In this document: positions 18,695 to 27,595 of the stretch, piece after piece
How the letters are laid out: each line of letters opens with the position of its first letter
How positions within the stretch are numbered: the stretch's first letter is position 1
Assembly: GCA_964400285.1 (NCBI GenBank)
Contig: CAYNTK010000006.1
Location: forward strand, 124,001-188,000
Length of the DNA stretch: 64,000 bases
Source: FEN-1279 sp964400285
GTDB lineage: Bacteria; Bacteroidota; Ignavibacteria; Tepidaquicellales; Tepidaquicellaceae
Direction of reading: 5' to 3'
The notes under the pieces: generated by a model
Database searches by the model: none
What the model saw: the letters and a program-made list of their open reading frames with translations, nothing else
What the model was told of the DNA's origin: nothing
Program-made: the position numbers and the translations under genes

Positions 18695-18859
18695 CATTTC
18701 TTTTTACAGTAGAGTCTCGAGGTTTTATTTTTAAGATTTAGCAAACCTGAATACAGGATGTGTTATCTTGATAAAATTAAGTTTTTACTTATAGTGGAGA
18801 GCATTGCAAACCTTTTCTATTTTTTCCTTTATAAATTTTCAATCTTATTAATATAATAA

Positions 18860-18895
18860 AAAAAGAAGCTTTTTAAATGTATTAAAAAGCTTCTT
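18860..18895 (-). terminator. Rho-independent terminator for the secreted hydrolase gene
   Basis: GAAGCTTTTTAA (18865-18876) pairs with TTAAAAAGCTTC (18882-18893). On the minus strand the stem is followed by a T run and it sits just beyond the stop of the gene at 18917. Confidence 0.85.
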
Positions 18896-18916
18896 CTAAA
18901 ATAACTTTCAAAAAAA

Positions 18917-20842
18917 CTATTTTATAAGAACCATTTTATTGGTAGATGTGAAATTATTTGCAGATAACCTATATATATAAACTCCACTTGATAATCCAGT
19001 TGCATTCCATTTCACCGAATATTCACCTGCTTTCATTTTTTCGTTAACAAGTTCAGTTATCAGTCTACCCGAAATATCATATATATTTATTTTAACGTCA
19101 TAAACAGAAGCGTTACTATGTGGTAGTCCGAATTTTATAGTTGTAACTGGATTAAACGGATTTGGATAATTTTGTTCGAGAACAAAAGTGTTCGGCAAAT
19201 TATTATTTGTTTGAACAATTTCATTTGAAATATATCCTATAAGTGGTATCTGAATATAAGTTGGATTTGCTGTATTCATATAGATTACATTTCTGGCTTT
19301 TTTAAGCGATGGTAAAACGTAAGGATTAGTTCTTAAGAATGGGTCATCTGAAATATTATCGAGATTTGTTAATATAACCCTGATTTTACTACCTGCTTTG
19401 AAAGTATGTGAGTGTGCAGTTCCCCAAAAAGAAAATTGTCTGATAACATTAGGTGTAATTTTTCTGTCCATAGCATTTGCACGTGTAACCAGTCTTGCAG
19501 TTCCACTTGTTGGGACTTCCCAAATTTGAAAATTGAATTGTGCTCTTGTAGTGTTACTTTTGTAATGCACGTTAACAAAAGGTGTCCCTACCATTCTTGC
19601 ATCTTGAACAAGTTGTGGTGTCTCAAAAATAAATTGTGTCTTTCCAAATTTTGTTGTAAATGATGAACCTGTAAACTCTGTATTAACTGCATATAGCATT
19701 GTGAGAGTCGTATCTTTAATGTCATTAAAGAAACTTAAAGTATCAGGAAGAGTGCTATTTGCAATCGTTTTTAATTTAAGATTAGGAAATAAATAAAACT
19801 TTACATCTTGAACTCCCGCTGGTGCCCATGCAGTTGACCAAAACCTTTGCCATGTCCAGCCAGAAGATATCCTAGGATATGTACTTGCCGAATATATATA
19901 TCTTGCCGAATCGAGAGTGTAATTATTAATATCTTTTAGCCAGTAAGATAACCAGTCATCTACTACATCTGTTAAATAATTTTCCTCATTTAAATTTGGG
20001 TCTGCTCCGTGTGCATCATAAGAACCAAGATATAATCTGAAAGATGTTGAAGGAGAAATGTTCATTATATTTTTCAAAATTCCATAGGAATTGAAAAACT
20101 TATCCTGCCAAACATTTGCAAGTAAAAAAGGTGTTGTATTTTGATTTAATTTATTTGCAAAATCTCTGTTTAGAGGCATATAATATTCGAGACTATCCCA
20201 TTTTTCGTCTGTGTCAGCTAAAATCCAACTTCTATATCTTGAAACTTGATTATTATATCTTACTATACTTGTATCATAACTTACCGTCCAAAGCAAAGTC
20301 ATTTTTACACATTTGTTTTCAATCCAACTTGTCGCAAATTCAGGTGTTGTGACTTCTGGAACTATACATCGCAAATTAACACCATTACAAACGGCCATAA
20401 AAGGGATAGTGCCTCCTTGTGATGCCCCAATTGCCCCAACTCTATTAGTATTAACAATTGATTGACCTTTTACATAATTAACAACCTGAATAAAGTCATT
20501 CATTTCTGTAGTACTTATTAAATTCGATTTTCCGGTTGAAAATCCCTGTCCACGCATAGAATAAGCCATTGAAAAGTAGCCATAGTCTGCATAATCCTCT
20601 GCTTCCGAAAGTAAATCTTCTTTCGATAAACCGTAACCGTGACATAGAATAAGTGCAGGCCAGCCACCAGTAGGAGGCGAGCCGCTTGGTATAAATTTCG
20701 TGCAATCCAGAATAGTTCCATCAGGCATCGTTAAGGTAAAATCAACTCTTGTTGCCGCATAAGAATTAATTGCAAATGCAAGAAAAGAGATTATTATGAA
20801 TTTATATATTTTATTAAGATATATTCGTTTTTTTCTTTTCAT
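18917..20842 (-). CDS. Secreted X-Pro dipeptidyl-peptidase/CocE-like alpha/beta hydrolase with T9SS sorting domain
   Basis: 641 aa. A signal peptide (RKKRIYLNKIYK then hydrophobic to AINSYAA) is followed by an S15-like alpha/beta hydrolase: LILCHGYGLSKEDL (oxyanion region), AYSMRGQGFSTG, and the nucleophile elbow GAIGASQGG with S141. A substrate-contact stretch follows (CIVPEVTTPEFATSW), then YLGSYDAHGADPN supplies the likely Asp/His region. A jelly-roll-like domain occupies about 340-540 (HTFKAGSKIRVILTN, as in CocE/NonD C-terminal domains). The final 85 residues carry NYPNPFNP and SSGVYIYRLS. Probable extracellular peptidase or esterase. Confidence 0.85.
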   Translation of the reverse strand: MKRKKRIYLNKIYKFIIISFLAFAINSYAATRVDFTLTMPDGTILDCTKFIPSGSPPTGGWPALILCHGYGLSKEDLLSEAEDYADYGYFSMAYSMRGQGFSTGKSNLISTTEMNDFIQVVNYVKGQSIVNTNRVGAIGASQGGTIPFMAVCNGVNLRCIVPEVTTPEFATSWIENKCVKMTLLWTVSYDTSIVRYNNQVSRYRSWILADTDEKWDSLEYYMPLNRDFANKLNQNTTPFLLANVWQDKFFNSYGILKNIMNISPSTSFRLYLGSYDAHGADPNLNEENYLTDVVDDWLSYWLKDINNYTLDSARYIYSASTYPRISSGWTWQRFWSTAWAPAGVQDVKFYLFPNLKLKTIANSTLPDTLSFFNDIKDTTLTMLYAVNTEFTGSSFTTKFGKTQFIFETPQLVQDARMVGTPFVNVHYKSNTTRAQFNFQIWEVPTSGTARLVTRANAMDRKITPNVIRQFSFWGTAHSHTFKAGSKIRVILTNLDNISDDPFLRTNPYVLPSLKKARNVIYMNTANPTYIQIPLIGYISNEIVQTNNNLPNTFVLEQNYPNPFNPVTTIKFGLPHSNASVYDVKINIYDISGRLITELVNEKMKAGEYSVKWNATGLSSGVYIYRLSANNFTSTNKMVLIK

Positions 20843-21041
20843 TTTTCTGAAAACAATTTTATCTAAGAAATATAATATAAGGATATTAATATGTTAATTC
20901 AACAATTAAATTAAATTATTTTTTAAGCGTGGAGTTTAATAAAAGCTAATAAACTTATTTTTATTATTTGATAAACCTTAGTTAAAAAATTTTAGAGTGT
21001 ATGTTTTTAATGATTTTAAAAAATATATATACTGATAGTTT

Positions 21042-21443
21042 TTATTTCATTTCACTTTTAGGGGTTTTTATTACTTCGACCTTAGTATTTTTATCGAAAC
21101 AGTCATAGCATATATCGACCGTAATATTACTATAAACATATACCGAGTATATATTGATTGTATATGAATAGTTATCATCTTCCATAATAGCTCTGAAATC
21201 ATAAGTTCCTTCATCTAAAATTATATTAATATATTCATAGGGATAGATAAAATCGCCAATAATATTTTTACTCCATCTTTCTCCTCCATAGTAATAATCC
21301 CTATAATATACTGCTGTAATATATTTATCGTTTTCACTATTGTATATGCTCACATAATAGTGGTTAGGTGCATAAATATAGTCACACCCACTGGAGTTTA
21401 ACAGAAAAACGACAAAACCGATTATGTAAATTATACTTTTCAT
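21042..21443 (-). CDS. Small putative lipoprotein, unknown function
   Basis: 133 aa. Positively charged start MKSIIY, hydrophobic core, then a lipobox-like LNSSGC with Cys at residue 20, so it is likely a lipoprotein. The mature part is unusually rich in tyrosine, isoleucine and aspartate (HYYVSIYNSEND, YYRDYYYGG, DDNYSYTINIYSVYVYSN), suggesting a compact beta domain. Two later cysteines (DICYDCFD) could form a disulfide. No family recognised. Confidence 0.6.
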   Translation of the reverse strand: MKSIIYIIGFVVFLLNSSGCDYIYAPNHYYVSIYNSENDKYITAVYYRDYYYGGERWSKNIIGDFIYPYEYINIILDEGTYDFRAIMEDDNYSYTINIYSVYVYSNITVDICYDCFDKNTKVEVIKTPKSEMK

Positions 21444-21597
21444 AATATTTTATTTTTTGTTTCTATATTTTATACCCCCTTATGGGGTAAAAGTTTCTTG
21501 TTTTTTACAATATTATGAAAATTTAATTTAATAAACAATCGTATTATTATATTTTTTTTAAAAAGAAATATTTATTTTGAAAGAAAAATATACTTAA

Positions 21598-23322
21598 ATG
21601 AAAAATGTATATCTTTTCGTAATACTATTCTCATATACTTGTGCTTTCTCTCAAAATTGGTATACCTTTGCAGGAAGCAATCAAAAAAATGGACTTACGA
21701 AACTAACTGGTCCAATTTCTGTGTCAACCCCTTATTGGAGTGTTAACTCTACAAACACAACTGTATGGGGAAATGCTGTTTACACTTTTGGGAATAAATT
21801 TGTTACATCGAGAGTGATTCTATCTCCATACACCGGAAAGATAGAATTAAGAGATTTGACAACGGGCACTTTAATCTGGCAGAAAACAGTTTCGGATACA
21901 GCAAGAATGTATGCAGTTGGATTCACTGAAGATGCTGTATATGCCTGTGATTATAAAGTCGGTAGGTTATATGCCCTGTCAGTTGATAGTGGAAATGTTA
22001 AATGGAGTATTGCATCTGATATGTTTCCGGGGAATACAGGTATATGCTTTGCGCCTGACGGAGACCCTATAATTTTTCAAAAAAGAATTGATAGAAAAAC
22101 TGGTATTCCTAAATGGACAAATAATTATACCATTCCTGTTGCACCTGATGGTGGTTATGTAGTATATGGGAACACTTATTATCATTGGACAGGAACAATT
22201 GTTACTCCGAAAAAACTTATTGCTATCGATATTAATACCGGGGCGACAAAATATCAATCTTCGGATTTACCAGGTGACGGAGACCAAGAAAATGATTTAG
22301 TAGTAGGGCCAGATGGAACAATATATATTGCCCGTGATGGCGGTTCGCTTCATGCTTTTATGGATAATGGCTCGGGATTTACTCAAAAATGGACTTTAAC
22401 TCCTGCTGTTCTTGTTAAATCTTTTGGACCAAATAATATTTTATACTGTGCAAATGTTAATAATGGCTCCACTAATGGAAGATTAATGAGGGTAAATGGA
22501 TTAACGGGAACCGTATTAGATTCTGTATCTTCTAATATTTCCGCGGTTTATGTTACTGTTGACTATGATTCTACAGTATATGTTAGCACTGGTGAAGCAG
22601 CTAATGGAAGATATTTTGCTTTCTCACCAGATTTACAAACTACAAAATGGCAATTAAATTTACCTTATAATTATTATACGGGTTGTCCACTTGGAAAAGA
22701 AGGTGTATTTGTAGCCATTGGTTCGGGAAATCAAATAACAGCATACAAACCTAACATAAATAGAAAACCAGTCGCAGACTTCTATTCAAGCGGAAGAGAT
22801 ATTACAACAACTCAAACAATTAATTTTTTTGACCAATCTTCATTTTCTCCGACTTCGTGGAATTGGACGTTTGTCGGTGGAAATCCCTCATCATCAACCT
22901 TACAAAATCCAACTGGTATAACTTACAATTCTCAAGGAATTTTCGAGGTTAAACTTGTAGCGAGTAATAGTTATGGTTCGGATACTATTGTTAGAAATCA
23001 ATACGTTTTTGTAACACAATCTTCAGGTGTTAGTGGGAAAACAAATAATACACCAAACGAATTTAAACTGTATCAGAATTATCCAAATCCGTTTAATCCT
23101 TCAACAACGATTAAGTATGAAATAAAAAATATTAGTAACGTAGCTATTAAGATATACAATTGTCTTGGTAAAGATTTAGTAACCCTTGTTAAGGAAAAAC
23201 AGAATTCGGGAATTTATGAAGTAAATTTTAAAAATGAACATTTTCCTTCAGGGCTTTATTTTTATTCCCTCTTAGTGGATAACAAAAGAATTGAAACAAA
23301 AAAAATGATTATAATTAGATAA
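21598..23322 (+). CDS. Secreted PQQ-like beta-propeller with PKD domain and T9SS sorting domain
   Basis: 574 aa. Signal peptide MKNVYLFVILFSYTCAFS. Residues 20-390 hold PQQ-type blades, each with a GxxxALDxxTGxxxW-like strand (LRDLTTGTLIWQKT, LYALSVDSGNVKW, LIAIDINTGATKY). Residues about 395-475 are a PKD domain (PVADFYSSG, NFFDQSSFSPTSWNWTFVGG, GIFEVKLVASNSYGSDT). The end is the sorting module with NYPNPFNP and SGLYFYSL. No enzymatic residues can be named; a binding role outside the cell is likely. A strong palindromic terminator follows. Confidence 0.88.
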   Translation: MKNVYLFVILFSYTCAFSQNWYTFAGSNQKNGLTKLTGPISVSTPYWSVNSTNTTVWGNAVYTFGNKFVTSRVILSPYTGKIELRDLTTGTLIWQKTVSDTARMYAVGFTEDAVYACDYKVGRLYALSVDSGNVKWSIASDMFPGNTGICFAPDGDPIIFQKRIDRKTGIPKWTNNYTIPVAPDGGYVVYGNTYYHWTGTIVTPKKLIAIDINTGATKYQSSDLPGDGDQENDLVVGPDGTIYIARDGGSLHAFMDNGSGFTQKWTLTPAVLVKSFGPNNILYCANVNNGSTNGRLMRVNGLTGTVLDSVSSNISAVYVTVDYDSTVYVSTGEAANGRYFAFSPDLQTTKWQLNLPYNYYTGCPLGKEGVFVAIGSGNQITAYKPNINRKPVADFYSSGRDITTTQTINFFDQSSFSPTSWNWTFVGGNPSSSTLQNPTGITYNSQGIFEVKLVASNSYGSDTIVRNQYVFVTQSSGVSGKTNNTPNEFKLYQNYPNPFNPSTTIKYEIKNISNVAIKIYNCLGKDLVTLVKEKQNSGIYEVNFKNEHFPSGLYFYSLLVDNKRIETKKMIIIR

Positions 23323-23347
23323 ATTTTGTTAATCTTTTTTCTTTTGT

Positions 23348-23375
23348 AAGGGTGATAATATTATCACCCTTTTTA
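23348..23375 (+). terminator. Palindromic rho-independent terminator
   Basis: AAGGGTGATAAT pairs with ATTATCACCCTT with essentially no loop, followed by TTTTA, 25 bp after the PQQ-propeller gene. Confidence 0.85.
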
Positions 23376-23435
23376 TTAAACCAAAAACCAACTTAAATTG
23401 TCATACTATAAAATTTATTAATCAATATAAAAAAA

Positions 23436-23819
23436 ATGAATAAGACTAAATCAATTGCCCTTACAATTATTCTTCTGATTTTTTTAGAAAGCACATTAAG
23501 TATTGCACAAGATAATTCAAAAATAGGAAGCAAATCTAAATATAGATGCACTCCCGAAGAGCAAGCAAAAAGAATTACAGATAAAATGAAAACGCAATTA
23601 GGACTGAGCGATGAGCAATATAATAAAATATTGCAACTTCAAACCGATAGGATAAAATATCTTAGAGAATTAAGGGAGAAAGATTTGATTTCCAGAAGTG
23701 AAGTCAAGAAAAAACGTGAAGAATTCAGAAACAATATTAATAACATTTTAACCGATGAACAGCAGAAGAAAATGAAAAGTAAAAAGAAGAATAGAAAACA
23801 AAGAATGAAAATAGAATAA
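23436..23819 (+). CDS. Small exported Spy/CpxP-like (LTxxQ/DUF4890-type) protein
   Basis: 127 aa. Signal peptide to about residue 25 (STLSIAQ). The mature protein is helical and highly basic: a long amphipathic region KRITDKMKTQLGLSDEQYNKILQLQTDRIKYLRELREKD, then REEFRNNINNILTDEQQKKMK. The two 'L(S/T)DEQ' turns are those of the LTxxQ motif family, which includes the periplasmic chaperones Spy and CpxP and the Bacteroidota DUF4890 proteins. Periplasmic, with a possible role in envelope stress. It is its own unit between two terminators. Confidence 0.72.
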   Translation: MNKTKSIALTIILLIFLESTLSIAQDNSKIGSKSKYRCTPEEQAKRITDKMKTQLGLSDEQYNKILQLQTDRIKYLRELREKDLISRSEVKKKREEFRNNINNILTDEQQKKMKSKKKNRKQRMKIE

Positions 23820-23854
23820 TTTTTTGATTTTTCTTCTTTTAAAGAATAATTTGT

Positions 23855-23884
23855 AATCCCTTTCCCAAAGAAAGGGATTTTTTA
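23855..23884 (+). terminator. Rho-independent terminator
   Basis: AATCCCTTTC (23855-23864) pairs with GAAAGGGATT (23870-23879) and is followed by TTTTT. Confidence 0.9.
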
Positions 23885-23918
23885 TACTTCAAATAAATAA
23901 AATATCCCGTTCGTGTAA

Positions 23919-24107
23919 TTGTCAATCTGGGAAGATTGTATTCTATATGAAACGCAGAAGAAAAAGATAGTTAGCAATCAAAAAGTTGATAATAATATTG
24001 ATTTATCCGATTTATCTGGAATTGAAATTAATACTTTAAAGGAAGTGTTTTCGCAAATATCAACTTTTCAGTCAAAACTTAAATGTGACTTCGGTATAAA
24101 AGAATAG
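23919..24107 (+). pseudogene. C-terminal remnant of a DUF294-type nucleotidyltransferase
   Basis: A 62-codon frame starting at a TTG directly after a TAA, with no ATG. The reading VDNNIDLSDLSGIEINTLKEVFSQISTFQSKLKCDFG resembles the very end of the putative nucleotidyltransferase substrate-binding domain (DUF294_C), whose family form is a DNxIDPxxLSxLERxxLKEAFxxIxxxQxxLxxxF run. The rest of the gene is absent: a terminator lies 35 bp upstream. I read it as a gene relic, not a functional small gene. Confidence 0.45.
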
Positions 24108-24127
24108 CGAAGAACTCAATTTTTAGA

Positions 24128-24163
24128 AAAAAAAAAGAGGCTGACCTTTTGTGACAGCCTCTT
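24128..24163 (-). terminator. Rho-independent terminator (minus strand)
   Basis: AAGAGGCTG (24135-24143) pairs with CAGCCTCTT (24155-24163). On the minus strand it is followed by ten or more T. It lies 26 bp beyond the stop of the minus-strand gene at 24189. Confidence 0.92.
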
Positions 24164-24188
24164 AAATAAAAACTCTTAATTATCGATT

Positions 24189-24596
24189 TTATTGATAATT
24201 AATAGTCAAATAACCTGATGTAAGAGTATTTGAATAGCAATCAACAACATCTATCCTGTAATATCCGTCATCGTAAAAAGTAACTTTTTTCCAGAACCAA
24301 GTCCATGATGTTTTCATATCATCTTGTGTTATTGTCGTGTTATAAACCATTTTGCCACGGCTGTTTTCTTTGTAAATTACATAGTCAACACTGTAACAAC
24401 CGATTTCATAAGGTAATCTTACAAGAAAATATAAATAACCACCACCGCTCGGAATGTTAAATGTGCTGCTTGGTGTTATGGGCTTACCATTATCCGTAAC
24501 TCCTTCACAGAAATACAATGTCTGTGAACTTGCAGATTTTTGTAAAAGAAACAACGCTGCAACTACGAATATCAAAATAGCTAAGTTTTTCTTCAT
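24189..24596 (-). CDS. Small secreted protein, unknown function
   Basis: 135 aa with a clear signal peptide (KKNLAILIFVVAALFLLQKSASSQ, cleavage expected near residue 25). The mature part starts TLYFCEGVTDNGKPI and reads as a compact beta-sandwich with cysteines at FCEG, GCYSV and DCYS. The phrase YYRIDVVDCYSNTLTSGYLTI is typical of immunoglobulin-like folds. There is no sorting domain, so it probably stays periplasmic or is exported otherwise. Not assigned to a named family. Confidence 0.65.
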   Translation of the reverse strand: MKKNLAILIFVVAALFLLQKSASSQTLYFCEGVTDNGKPITPSSTFNIPSGGGYLYFLVRLPYEIGCYSVDYVIYKENSRGKMVYNTTITQDDMKTSWTWFWKKVTFYDDGYYRIDVVDCYSNTLTSGYLTINYQ

Positions 24597-24825
24597 AGTA
24601 TTTATATTTAGTTTAGTAAATAATGAAAATTATAACAATTTATTTTAACTATCAAGTTCCGAACAAGTATATAAAAATTTTTTAATATTTTATTAATATA
24701 TCATTTTTTTAAGATTTTATGATTTTTTATTATTAAAAAGGACAATTTTTAAAAGTATTGCAACTTTTTATATTTCACTTTAATAAATAATAAATTATTT
24801 TGAAAGACAAAATAAATTAAGTATT

Positions 24826-26904
24826 ATGAAACATCTCAAAATTTTTTCTTTAGTTTTATTCATTTTTGTTAGTTCTTCTATTTTTTCACAGGTCTCTTAC
24901 AACTCTTTTGTTGCTTCTATTATGAATCAGGTTAATACTGATACTGTGTATAGATATGAACGTCAATTAAGTGGTGATACTTCTTGCATTATCGGTGGAG
25001 CTCCATATACGATTTTGTCGAGGCATTACAATTCTGTTCATAACCCAAAAGCTGCACAGTATATTTATGAAAAATTTCAAAGCTTCGGATTGATTACTTG
25101 GTATCAAAATATTACTTCAACAAATATAAACGTTCTTGCGAAAAAAGTTGGGACTAAATATCCGAATCAATATGTAATAATATGTGGACATTACGATGAT
25201 ATGCCTTCGGGTTCGTTAGCACCCGGAGCAGATGATAATGCTTCTGGAACTGTTTGTGTTCTTGAAGCAGCAAGATTATTGAAGAATGTTAACCTTCCTT
25301 ATACCATAGTATTTGCGGCGTGGGATGAAGAAGAAAGAGGATTATATGGAAGCAAAGCTTATGCGGATACTGCTTATGCCCACGGAGATTCTATTATTGC
25401 AGTTTTAAATTTTGATATGATTGCTTATGATGGGAATAACGATGGTCAGCTCGATATTAATACAAACACAGCTTCGATGACTTTAGCTCAGGAATATGCT
25501 CAGATTGTCAGTTTATATCAACCGACACTTGTTCCACAGGTAACAACTTCACTTAGCGGTGGTAGTGACCATCAATCATTTCAGAATAGAGGATACAAAG
25601 CTATTCTCGCAATTGAAGATAATGATGATTTTACTCCATATTATCATACTGTAAATGATACCTATGCTTCTTTGAATAAACCTTATATGGTAAAAATGAT
25701 AAAAGCGGGTATTGCCGCACTTGTAACTATTGCCGGCGATTTTAAAATCACGATTCAACACACTCCAATTTCGAGTGGCCCGAGCACTGCTCCTCGAATT
25801 GCAACTGCGTTAATAAAATCCTCATATAGAATTGGAATTGGTGCTAATCAACCAAGATTATATTATAGTGTTAATAATGGTCCATATAGCTATTTGAATC
25901 CATCTTATTCAAATCTCGATACTTTTAAATTCACTATTCCCGGTCAATCGCTTGGAACAACAGTGAAATATTATATTGCTGCTCAGGATTCTGCAGGAAC
26001 TCTTGTTGCTACATTACCTTCTGGTGGTTCTGGGGTAAATCCTCCCGGAACAACTCCACCTTCTACACAGTTTACTTATCAGGTGGCTAATATTGCAATA
26101 ATAAATATCGGAACTGGAACCGCTACTTCAAATTATCCATTTACCACATATTGGATGGACGGAAGAACTCAGCTTCTATATCTTGCAAATGAAATTAATA
26201 CGGATAGAATTACTGGTTCTATTTCAAAAATTGGTTTTAATGTCGTTAGTAACTCGACGCAAATAATGAATGGATTTAGTGTGAAAATACAACACACAAC
26301 TCTTACAAGTTTATCAGGGTGGGTTACCACGGGATGGACTAATTGTTTTAGTGGAAATTATTCTGTCCCCGGAACCGGATGGCAGTATATTGATTTACAA
26401 ACTCCATTCCAATATAACGGGACAAGTAATCTTTTAATCGAAATTTGTTATGATAATTCTTCCTATACATCTTATTCACCGGTTTATGCGACTGCTAACT
26501 CTGGAAAGACTTGGGGCTATTACACTGATAATTCTTCTGGATGCACGATGACAAGTGGTGCTACTCAAGCAAATCGTCCAAATATTTCTTTATATTTGAA
26601 TACTTCAACGAGTGTAAGCAATGAAATTACTGGTATTCCTAAAAAATTTGATTTAAAACAAAATTATCCAAATCCATTTAACCCTGTAACAAAAATTCAA
26701 TATGAGATTCCAAAAGCAAGTTTTGTTACGATAAAAGTTTATGATATAATCGGTAGAGAAGTTGCGTTATTAGTTAACTCTAATATGGAAGCAGGTTATT
26801 ATATGTATGACTTCGATGCCTCTGCACTATCGAGTGGGGTCTATATCTATAAAATGACTGCTGGTAATTTTGAAAAAACTTTAAGAATGATGGTTGTGAA
26901 ATAA
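24826..26904 (+). CDS. Secreted M28-family zinc aminopeptidase with T9SS sorting domain
   Basis: 692 aa. Signal peptide to SIFSQ (residue 21). The M28 catalytic domain has all the expected co-catalytic zinc residues: H122 (CGHYDD), D136/D137 (PGADDNASG), catalytic E168 and ligand E169 (AWDEEERG), D197 (LNFDMIAYD) and H274 (YYHTVND). Residues about 310-415 look like an Ig-like linker. Residues about 425-590 are a beta-sandwich module (starting IGTGTATSNYPF, with DGRTQLLY and LQTPFQYN) that is also found in the gene at 52074. The sorting module ends the protein. Likely an extracellular peptidase for amino-acid acquisition. Confidence 0.92.
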   Translation: MKHLKIFSLVLFIFVSSSIFSQVSYNSFVASIMNQVNTDTVYRYERQLSGDTSCIIGGAPYTILSRHYNSVHNPKAAQYIYEKFQSFGLITWYQNITSTNINVLAKKVGTKYPNQYVIICGHYDDMPSGSLAPGADDNASGTVCVLEAARLLKNVNLPYTIVFAAWDEEERGLYGSKAYADTAYAHGDSIIAVLNFDMIAYDGNNDGQLDINTNTASMTLAQEYAQIVSLYQPTLVPQVTTSLSGGSDHQSFQNRGYKAILAIEDNDDFTPYYHTVNDTYASLNKPYMVKMIKAGIAALVTIAGDFKITIQHTPISSGPSTAPRIATALIKSSYRIGIGANQPRLYYSVNNGPYSYLNPSYSNLDTFKFTIPGQSLGTTVKYYIAAQDSAGTLVATLPSGGSGVNPPGTTPPSTQFTYQVANIAIINIGTGTATSNYPFTTYWMDGRTQLLYLANEINTDRITGSISKIGFNVVSNSTQIMNGFSVKIQHTTLTSLSGWVTTGWTNCFSGNYSVPGTGWQYIDLQTPFQYNGTSNLLIEICYDNSSYTSYSPVYATANSGKTWGYYTDNSSGCTMTSGATQANRPNISLYLNTSTSVSNEITGIPKKFDLKQNYPNPFNPVTKIQYEIPKASFVTIKVYDIIGREVALLVNSNMEAGYYMYDFDASALSSGVYIYKMTAGNFEKTLRMMVVK

Positions 26905-26932
26905 AATTAGATTTTTTATTGTTTATGTAATT

Positions 26933-26960
26933 AACGGGGAACTTATTTCCCCGTTTTTTT
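26933..26960 (+). terminator. Rho-independent terminator after the M28 peptidase gene
   Basis: AACGGGGAA (26933-26941) pairs with TTCCCCGTT (26947-26955), followed by seven T. It directly abuts the stop of the convergent gene. Confidence 0.9.
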
Positions 26961-27436
26961 TACCAGACAATCATCATTTTATTTTGGTTATTACGGTCAA
27001 CAAGAATATTCAATACCATTCCCGGCTTTACATTATCGAGATTTTTTATATCTAAATATTCAATGTGTTTTATTCTATAAGGAATTTTTCCCGGAACGTT
27101 AACATCCATTTCGATTTCAATTTTGCGTAAGTTGTTAAGTTTTCCTAAAACAGGACTAACTGAAACAACATTTGCAGACCCGCGAACACCATTTGTTTTT
27201 AGTTTATCTATTAATCGTTTTCTCGAATTGGTAATTATGTAAAAAATTGTACCTAAAATTAAGGGTCCCATAATAAGTGCTGCCCCTAAAACGAAAAAGA
27301 AAAATCTTAATGATGCCCCATCATCCATCTTCACATCTGGTTCTGTAAATAATCCAAGAACAATCAATACAATTCCGACAACAATATCTATTCCAAAAAT
27401 TGTAAAAATAATAGGTTTGTTTTTTGCAGTTAGCAT
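26960..27436 (-). CDS. Membrane protein with cytoplasmic or periplasmic beta domain, unknown function
   Basis: 158 aa. Two hydrophobic helices (about 9-29 and 45-68) are followed by a basic linker NSRKRLIDKLKTNGVRGSANVVSVSPV and a soluble beta domain with VKPGMVLNILVDRNNQNKMMIVW at the end. The 'G-A-V-SV' plus 'PG--L-V-VD--N' arrangement resembles DUF3592-type and other small OB-like domains attached to membrane helices, but no firm family assignment is possible. Convergent with the peptidase gene. Confidence 0.55.
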   Translation of the reverse strand: MLTAKNKPIIFTIFGIDIVVGIVLIVLGLFTEPDVKMDDGASLRFFFFVLGAALIMGPLILGTIFYIITNSRKRLIDKLKTNGVRGSANVVSVSPVLGKLNNLRKIEIEMDVNVPGKIPYRIKHIEYLDIKNLDNVKPGMVLNILVDRNNQNKMMIVW

Positions 27437-27595
27437 AATTAATATAAATTAAATTTTTTAAAAATATTGCTTATGTTTATTCCAATTTTAACTAAATTAT
27501 TTTTGATATGATATGAAAAACAGTTTTTTAACATAATATTATGAACTTGAAATTATAAAGCGATAGTAATATTTTTAAGTAAAGCCATACCGTTA

